A program made the translations under genes and the position numbers. Shown piece after piece: positions 24,321 to 24,408 of a DNA stretch of 24,408 nucleotides (positions are counted from its first letter, which is position 1; each line of letters begins with the position of its first letter). The stretch comes from Bacteroides sp. 43_108 (GTDB taxonomy: Bacteria; Bacteroidota; Bacteroidia; Bacteroidales; Bacteroidaceae), in contig MNQS01000193.1 of NCBI GenBank assembly GCA_001915545.1, forward strand, positions 1-24,408, in the 5' to 3' direction. The notes below the pieces were generated by a model that saw nothing but the letters and a program-made list of their open reading frames with translations, was not told the origin of the DNA and searched no databases.

Positions 24321-24408
24321 AAAGTTTTGAAATATATTTTGCAATGTTTCTTCCGAGGTTATACCTCCTTCTGCAACAATCTCACTTAGTTCGTGGATAC
24401 ATTGTCTT
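24306..24408 (-). CDS. C-terminal end of an unidentified protein, partial
   Basis: The minus-strand frame enters from the right edge and ends at TAG 24306. It shows 33 residues: CIHELSEIVAEGG, ITSEETLQNIF and a tail ending NFCIGK. The last four residues and the following non-coding DNA recur near 1023-1037, so this gene and its downstream block existed in two copies, of which the left one is nearly gone. Family not recognised. Confidence 0.5.
   Translation of the reverse strand, partial: RQCIHELSEIVAEGGITSEETLQNIFQNFCIGK

Noticed and set aside
1..24408. CRISPR array, tRNA or reverse-transcriptase/retron element
   Set aside because: No regular short direct repeats with spacers, no cloverleaf sequence and no reverse transcriptase motif seen on either strand.

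Overview
The window looks like an accessory region from a member of the Bacteroidales (Bacteroides, Phocaeicola or Parabacteroides type). The evidence is AT-rich DNA, start regions without clear Shine-Dalgarno sites, repeated TAnnTTTG -7 promoter boxes (sometimes with TTTG about 19-21 bases upstream), IS66 and IS256 family elements, and the protein styles. I see no tRNA, rRNA, replication or housekeeping genes. The species is inferred from style only.

Layout. 1-696: right end of an IS66 element on the minus strand (tnpB partial, tnpA, terminal repeat). 697-1577: non-coding, with integrase-style repeats and a tandem operator. 1578-5894: two consecutive RloA/RloB-like modules (AAA15 ATPase plus TOPRIM-like RloB), the first with a decayed rloB. 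6014-12576: a Wadjet locus jetABCD whose SMC-like jetC carries one in-frame stop. 12597-15758: a large TIR-domain protein, a short overlapping upstream reading frame, and the first residues of a PIN-like gene cut by an IS256 element. 15745-17091: that IS256 element, with a dead transposase. 17142-17972: an Abi_2/HEPN gene, and across its leader a divergent small RNA with promoter and terminator. 18117-18765: patatin-like pseudogene. 19239-23204: an ATPase, two Panacea-domain proteins, a truncated companion frame and a two-gene operon of unknown function. 23205-24408: non-coding DNA with two more candidate small RNAs, a second copy of the repeats seen near 855-1190, and the tail of a gene leaving the window.

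The content is that of a defence island: RloAB, Wadjet, TIR/PIN, HEPN-Abi and Panacea antitoxin-like genes side by side. Many modules are broken: rloB1 by frameshift, jetC by a nonsense codon, the PIN gene by an IS, patatin by truncation and frameshift. The intact ones are RloAB-2, the TIR protein (start uncertain), Abi_2 with its RNA, the ATPase, both Panacea genes and the terminal operon. The diverged repeat blocks near both ends, each containing GGGGACAAA motifs, a TAACTAT hairpin and the same four-residue gene tail, suggest that cargo was exchanged between related integration or recombination sites. The most unusual points are the small RNA antisense to the Abi leader, the TIR/PIN pair cut by an IS, and the bracketing repeats.
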